DNA of 35,576 bases, taken from Alphaproteobacteria bacterium (GTDB lineage Bacteria > Pseudomonadota > Alphaproteobacteria > Micropepsales > Micropepsaceae). The translations under genes and the position numbers were made by a program. The DNA is taken from the NCBI GenBank assembly GCA_028869355.1, contig JAGWSK010000360.1:1-35576 (forward strand), given 5' to 3'. Position 1 is the stretch's first letter; each line of letters opens with the position of its first letter. Below, piece by piece: positions 32,671 to 35,576 of this stretch. The notes under the pieces were generated by a model. It saw nothing but the letters and a program-made list of their open reading frames with translations, was not told where the DNA came from and did not search any database.

Positions 32671-32747
32671 GCGGTGACCGGCCGTTTTGGCTAACTCGGC
32701 GGTTCTTTTGCGCGCCAATTTGGCCGCTTTTTACGAAAGGTTTGGCC

Positions 32748-32927
32748 ATGGCGGTTCCAAAACGAAAAACTTCGCCGTCGAAACGCAACATGCGCCGTTC
32801 GCATCATGCGCTCGCCGCCGAAGCCTATGCCGAATGTTCGAATTGCGGTGAGCTGAAGCGCCCGCACCATGTTTGTCCGGCTTGCGGTCACTATGATGGC
32901 CGGGAAGTCGTCGCCGCTGAAGAATAG
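32748..32927 (+). CDS. rpmF: Large ribosomal subunit protein bL32
   Basis: 59 aa. MAVPKRKTSPSKRNMRRSHHAL is the near-invariant N-terminus of bL32, followed by a zinc ribbon with C30, C33, C43 and C46 (ECSNCGELKRPHHVCPACGHYDGR). It is the C+ form, which needs zinc. ATG 32748 has AAAGG about 8 bases upstream; a TTG two codons earlier is not used. It lies between yceD and plsX, the classic bacterial order. Confidence 0.97.
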   Translation: MAVPKRKTSPSKRNMRRSHHALAAEAYAECSNCGELKRPHHVCPACGHYDGREVVAAEE

Positions 32928-33097
32928 GGATTTTTCTGCCCATTGCGCGGAAGCGGCGTTCTGAGGCGTCACCGAAGCGGGCGGTAACCCGCGAAATGTG
33001 CTGTGGGGCATCCTTTGCTGCGGCTCTGTCCCCGCGACAGGGCAAGGGATTTGACGCATGATGCGGCCCACGCCGCAAGGAAAAGATTGAACGTCTG
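32928..33097 (+). other. Structured rpmF-plsX spacer with a 10-codon upstream frame
   Basis: 170 bases with two perfect hairpins: GCGGG-CGGTAA-CCCGC (32977-32992) and CTGTC-CCCGC-GACAG (33026-33040). Just after them AAGGGA (33044-33049) precedes ATG 33058 by 8 bases. That ATG opens a 10-codon frame (MMRPTPQGKD, stop TGA 33088-33090) ending 7 bases before the plsX TTG. It could be a leader peptide coupled to plsX, or the true plsX N-terminus separated by a one-base indel. No known riboswitch pattern was recognised. Confidence 0.5.
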
Positions 33098-34168
33098 TTG
33101 CTGTTATCAATTGACGCGATGGGAGGAGATTCCGGTCCGGCCGCCATATTGGCCGGCTGCGTGATTGCGCGCCGGCGTCACCCCGATGTGCGTTTTGTGC
33201 TGCATGGAGATGAGGCAGTGCTGCAGCCGTTGCTGGCGCATCGGCCGCTGCTCTCGAAATCATCGGAAATCCGCCACGCGCCATCAGTGGTCGGAATGGC
33301 CGAGAAGCCATCGCAGGCGTTGCGCCGGGGCCGCAATTCCAGCATGTGGCACGCCATCGATCTGGTTGCTTCGGGCGAATGCCGCGTCGCAGTGTCGGCC
33401 GGAAATACCGGCGCACTGATGGCAATATCGATGTTCCGAATCGGTTTGATCGAAGGGATTTCGCGGCCTGCAATCGCGGTTTTGTGGCCGACAAAGCGTG
33501 GCCAAAGCGTTGTCCTCGACGCCGGTGCAAATGCCGGCGCCGACGCACAGCAACTGGTGGATTTTGCGGTCATGGGCGAGGCGTTTGCGCGTGCGATCCT
33601 TGGCATCGACCGGCCGACCGTGAGCCTGCTGAATATCGGTGAGGAGGAGATGAAAGGAATCGAGCCGGTCAAGCGGGCAGGGCAGATCTTGCGCGAATCG
33701 AGGCTGCCGATCGAATTCTGCGGTTTCATTGAAGGAGACGGAATTGGCGAGGGCAGTGTAGATGTCGTGGTGACAGATGGATTCACCGGCAATGTTGCCC
33801 TCAAGACCGCAGAAGGTACGGCCAAACTGATCGTGTATTATCTCCGAAGCGCGCTGAAGCGCTCCGTGCTCGGTCGCGTCGGCGCTCTGCTTGCGTCAGG
33901 CGCGCTCCGAAGTTTGCAGCGCAAACTTGACCCCCGCGCCCATAATGGCGGCGTGTTTCTCGGGTTGAACGGCGTCGTGGTCAAAAGCCATGGCGGGGCC
34001 GATGCGCTCGGCTTTGCCAGCGCCATTGATGTTGCAATCGACATGGGCAGTTCGGACGTGATCGCGCGGATCCTTTCGGACCGCGCCGGGGTTGCGCAGT
34101 TGTCCGGTGAGGGCGGTTCGGCCGACCACCCTGACGGGTCCGGCCATACGAAGGCGGTCGTTTCGTGA
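33098..34168 (+). CDS. plsX: Phosphate acyltransferase PlsX
   Basis: 356 aa from TTG 33098. It converts acyl-ACP to acyl-phosphate for PlsY in phospholipid synthesis and is peripheral at the inner membrane. LLSIDAMGGDSGPAAILAG, SAGNTGALMAISMFRIG, VVLDAGANAGADAQQL, LNIGEEEMKGIEPVKRA, VVTDGFTGNVALKTAEG and NGVVVKSHGGADALGFASAI are all conserved PlsX parts. The start is odd. No ATG or GTG lies in frame before the IDAMGGD motif; only TTG 33098 (no Shine-Dalgarno), CTG or an ATT at 33086 (AAGGA 33077-33081) are available. See the spacer entry. Its stop overlaps the fabH GTG by 4 bases. Confidence 0.95.
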   Translation: MLLSIDAMGGDSGPAAILAGCVIARRRHPDVRFVLHGDEAVLQPLLAHRPLLSKSSEIRHAPSVVGMAEKPSQALRRGRNSSMWHAIDLVASGECRVAVSAGNTGALMAISMFRIGLIEGISRPAIAVLWPTKRGQSVVLDAGANAGADAQQLVDFAVMGEAFARAILGIDRPTVSLLNIGEEEMKGIEPVKRAGQILRESRLPIEFCGFIEGDGIGEGSVDVVVTDGFTGNVALKTAEGTAKLIVYYLRSALKRSVLGRVGALLASGALRSLQRKLDPRAHNGGVFLGLNGVVVKSHGGADALGFASAIDVAIDMGSSDVIARILSDRAGVAQLSGEGGSADHPDGSGHTKAVVS

Positions 34169-35142
34169 AAACTACACGTTCGGTGGTTTTGGGCTGCGGT
34201 TCCTATCTGCCCGCCAAAATCCTGACCAATTACGATCTCGCCAAAATGGTGGACACCAGCGACGACTGGATTGTCGAGCGCACCGGCATAAAGGTCCGCC
34301 ATCTCGCACGCGAGGACGAGACGACTTCGGATCTGGCGCTGGAAGCGGCGACCCAGGCGATCCGCAACGCCGGCATCGGCGTCAACGACATCGACATGAT
34401 TGTCGTCGCGACCACCACGCCCGATGAGACTTTTCCGTCGACGGCGACGCGGGTGCAGGCAGGATTGAACATGCTGGGCGGCGCCGCCTTCGACATTCAG
34501 GCGGTGTGCTCGGGATTTATTTTTGCTGTCTCGGTCGCCGATGCGATGATCCGCTCCGGACAGGCAAAGACGGTGCTCGTGATCGGCGCCGAGACCATGT
34601 CACGCCTGCTCGACTGGAATGACCGCGGGACCTGCGTGTTGTTCGGCGATGGTGCGGGAGCGATTGTGTTGCAGGCGCATGAAGGTGACGGCAGCAATCA
34701 CGACCGCGGCGTTCTGATGACAAAGATTTTTTCCGACGGGCGTCTGCACGACCTGCTTTATGTCGACGGCGGCGTATCGACGACCGGCACGGCCGGACAC
34801 TTGCGCATGCAGGGGCGCGAAGTTTTCAAGCACGCCGTCACCAATATTGCCGCGGCAATCGAAGCGGCGGCGGGTGCTGCCGGCGTGGCATTGTCGGAAA
34901 TCGACTGGTTTGTGCCGCATCAGGCCAATCAGCGCATTCTCGCGGGTACGGCGCGAAAGCTCGGGATCAATCCCGAACGGGTGATCTCGACGGTGGCCGA
35001 GCACGGCAACACGTCCGCGGCATCGGTTCCCCTGGCCCTGTCAACCGCCGTGGAAGACGGGCGCATCAAGCGCGGCCATCTGATCCTGATGGAGGCGATG
35101 GGCGGCGGCTTCACGTGGGGCGCGAGCCTGCTGCGCTGGTAG
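34165..35142 (+). CDS. fabH: Beta-ketoacyl-ACP synthase III
   Basis: 325 aa thiolase-fold enzyme that condenses acetyl-CoA with malonyl-ACP to start fatty-acid synthesis. The catalytic triad is C115 (DIQAVCSGFIF), H252 (WFVPHQANQRIL) and N282 (EHGNTSAASVPLAL). WIVERTGIKVRHLARE and TRVQAGLNMLGGAAFD are standard for the family. The start is GTG 34165 in a GTGA overlap with plsX, so the two are coupled. The N-terminus MKTTRSVVLGCGSYLP is normal. ihfA follows after 178 bases. Confidence 0.97.
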   Translation: MKTTRSVVLGCGSYLPAKILTNYDLAKMVDTSDDWIVERTGIKVRHLAREDETTSDLALEAATQAIRNAGIGVNDIDMIVVATTTPDETFPSTATRVQAGLNMLGGAAFDIQAVCSGFIFAVSVADAMIRSGQAKTVLVIGAETMSRLLDWNDRGTCVLFGDGAGAIVLQAHEGDGSNHDRGVLMTKIFSDGRLHDLLYVDGGVSTTGTAGHLRMQGREVFKHAVTNIAAAIEAAAGAAGVALSEIDWFVPHQANQRILAGTARKLGINPERVISTVAEHGNTSAASVPLALSTAVEDGRIKRGHLILMEAMGGGFTWGASLLRW

Positions 35143-35320
35143 CGGGCCCGGCGGAACCGCACCAATTTATCGCAAAATCAATTCCCTAACGTCGTTTTTA
35201 ACTATTTCACGGAACTTCAAAAACCTCTACGTTGTGGACTTGCGGTGTAGGGGAGCGCAGCCCCCGGACGGAGATTTCCGGCCGGGAACCGAAGCTGGAC
35301 GGGTTAGGAATGGGGGTCAT
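35143..35320 (+). other. fabH-ihfA spacer
   Basis: 178 bases with no gene. The first half (35160-35235) is AT-rich for this genome and may hold a promoter, but no clean -35/-10 pair is seen. Near 35276-35290 the sequence TTTCCGGCCGGGAAC is a near-palindrome. The purine-rich stretch before ATG 35321, including GGGGG, can serve as ribosome site. Confidence 0.4.
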
Positions 35321-35576
35321 ATGGCCACGAAAACTCTGACGCGTGCTGATCTTACCGAGGCGGTGTTTGCGGCGGTTGGGCTTCCGCGCAACGAAGCATC
35401 ACAACTGGTCGAAGATATCCTTGAAGAGGTTTGCGGCGCATTGTCCCGTGGCGAGACGGTGAAACTTTCCTCTTTCGGCACCTTTCAGGTGCGGCAGAAA
35501 TCGCAGCGGATCGGTCGCAATCCAAAGACCGGCGATGAAGTTCCAATCGCGCCACGCCGGGTTCTGGTGTTCCGCC
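35321..35576 (+). CDS. ihfA: Integration host factor subunit alpha (5' part)
   Basis: 85 codons are visible; the 3' end is outside the window. The protein opens MATKTLTRADLTEAVFAAVGLPRNEASQLVEDILEEV and continues with the DNA-binding arm region VKLSSFGTFQVRQKSQRIGRNPKTGDEVPIAPRRVLVFR, the IHF/HU signature. IhfA with IhfB bends DNA in recombination, replication and transcription. ATG 35321 fits the family. Its position after fabH matches the usual alphaproteobacterial plsX-fabH-ihfA order, so IhfA rather than HU or IhfB is favoured. Confidence 0.95.
   Translation, partial: MATKTLTRADLTEAVFAAVGLPRNEASQLVEDILEEVCGALSRGETVKLSSFGTFQVRQKSQRIGRNPKTGDEVPIAPRRVLVFR

Noticed and set aside
35143..35320. 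Small protein gene in the fabH-ihfA spacer
   Set aside because: No start with ribosome site leads into a credible frame; the region looks like a leader or promoter.
1..35576. CRISPR arrays, tRNA or rRNA genes, insertion sequences, prophage genes
   Set aside because: No regularly spaced repeats, no tRNA-like arms ending in CCA-type acceptors, and no transposase, integrase or phage motif was seen in the genes or spacers.

Overview
The window is a chromosomal segment of an alphaproteobacterium. The evidence is a PdhB that carries its own lipoyl domain, a Shemin-type 5-aminolevulinate synthase (HemA) beside an LdtR-like regulator, a MucR/Ros-family regulator, a RibBA whose second domain is degenerate, and the order cytochrome bc1 chaperone - YceD - rpmF - plsX - fabH - ihfA. 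The coding DNA is GC-rich and dense, with many 1- and 4-base overlaps between genes. The family cannot be fixed from this stretch alone. Almost everything here is housekeeping. I saw no prophage, insertion sequence, CRISPR array, tRNA or rRNA.

Layout: (1) 1-5587, end of a septum-formation (FtsB/DivIC-like) gene, then the complete pyruvate dehydrogenase complex pdhA-pdhB-pdhC-lpdA. (2) 5605-7216 (minus), a DUF502 membrane protein followed by an exported protein of unknown function. (3) 7217-7509, a spacer with an imperfect inverted repeat and a third related copy, then metG (7510-9240). (4) 9248-12605 (minus), an Ate/Bpt aminoacyl-protein transferase and a penicillin-acylase-family hydrolase. 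(5) 12743-15842, a MarR regulator and an EmrA/EmrB-type drug efflux pair, divergent from the acylase. (6) 16008-17111, a PCu(A)C copper chaperone and a TetR regulator. (7) 17112-21141, heme entry genes hemB (minus) and hemA (plus), with a 3-hydroxyisobutyryl-CoA hydrolase-like gene and ldtR between them. (8) mucR (minus). (9) 22154-28703, a tightly packed glyA-nrdR-ribD-ribE-ribBA-ribH-nusB-thiL run. (10) hppA, a K+-independent proton-pumping pyrophosphatase. (11) 30999-35576, bamE (minus), then bc1 chaperone, yceD, rpmF, plsX, fabH and the start of ihfA.

How they work together: pdh feeds acetyl-CoA to the TCA cycle and lipid synthesis, and plsX/fabH start phospholipid and fatty-acid synthesis. 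GlyA supplies glycine and C1 units, and glycine is the co-substrate of HemA, whose product HemB condenses. The rib genes make riboflavin from the DHBP and pyrimidine branches, but GTP cyclohydrolase II activity is probably encoded elsewhere because the second domain of RibBA lacks its zinc cysteines. HppA removes pyrophosphate and pumps protons.

Points most worth a second look are the plsX start (the best ATG with a strong ribosome site is one frame off), the structured rpmF-plsX spacer, the inverted repeat before metG, the altered KMSKS loop of MetRS, the zinc-ligand-less MucR, the probable leaderless MarR mRNA with an operator over its promoter, and the uncharacterised exported protein. No clearly novel multi-gene system was recognised.
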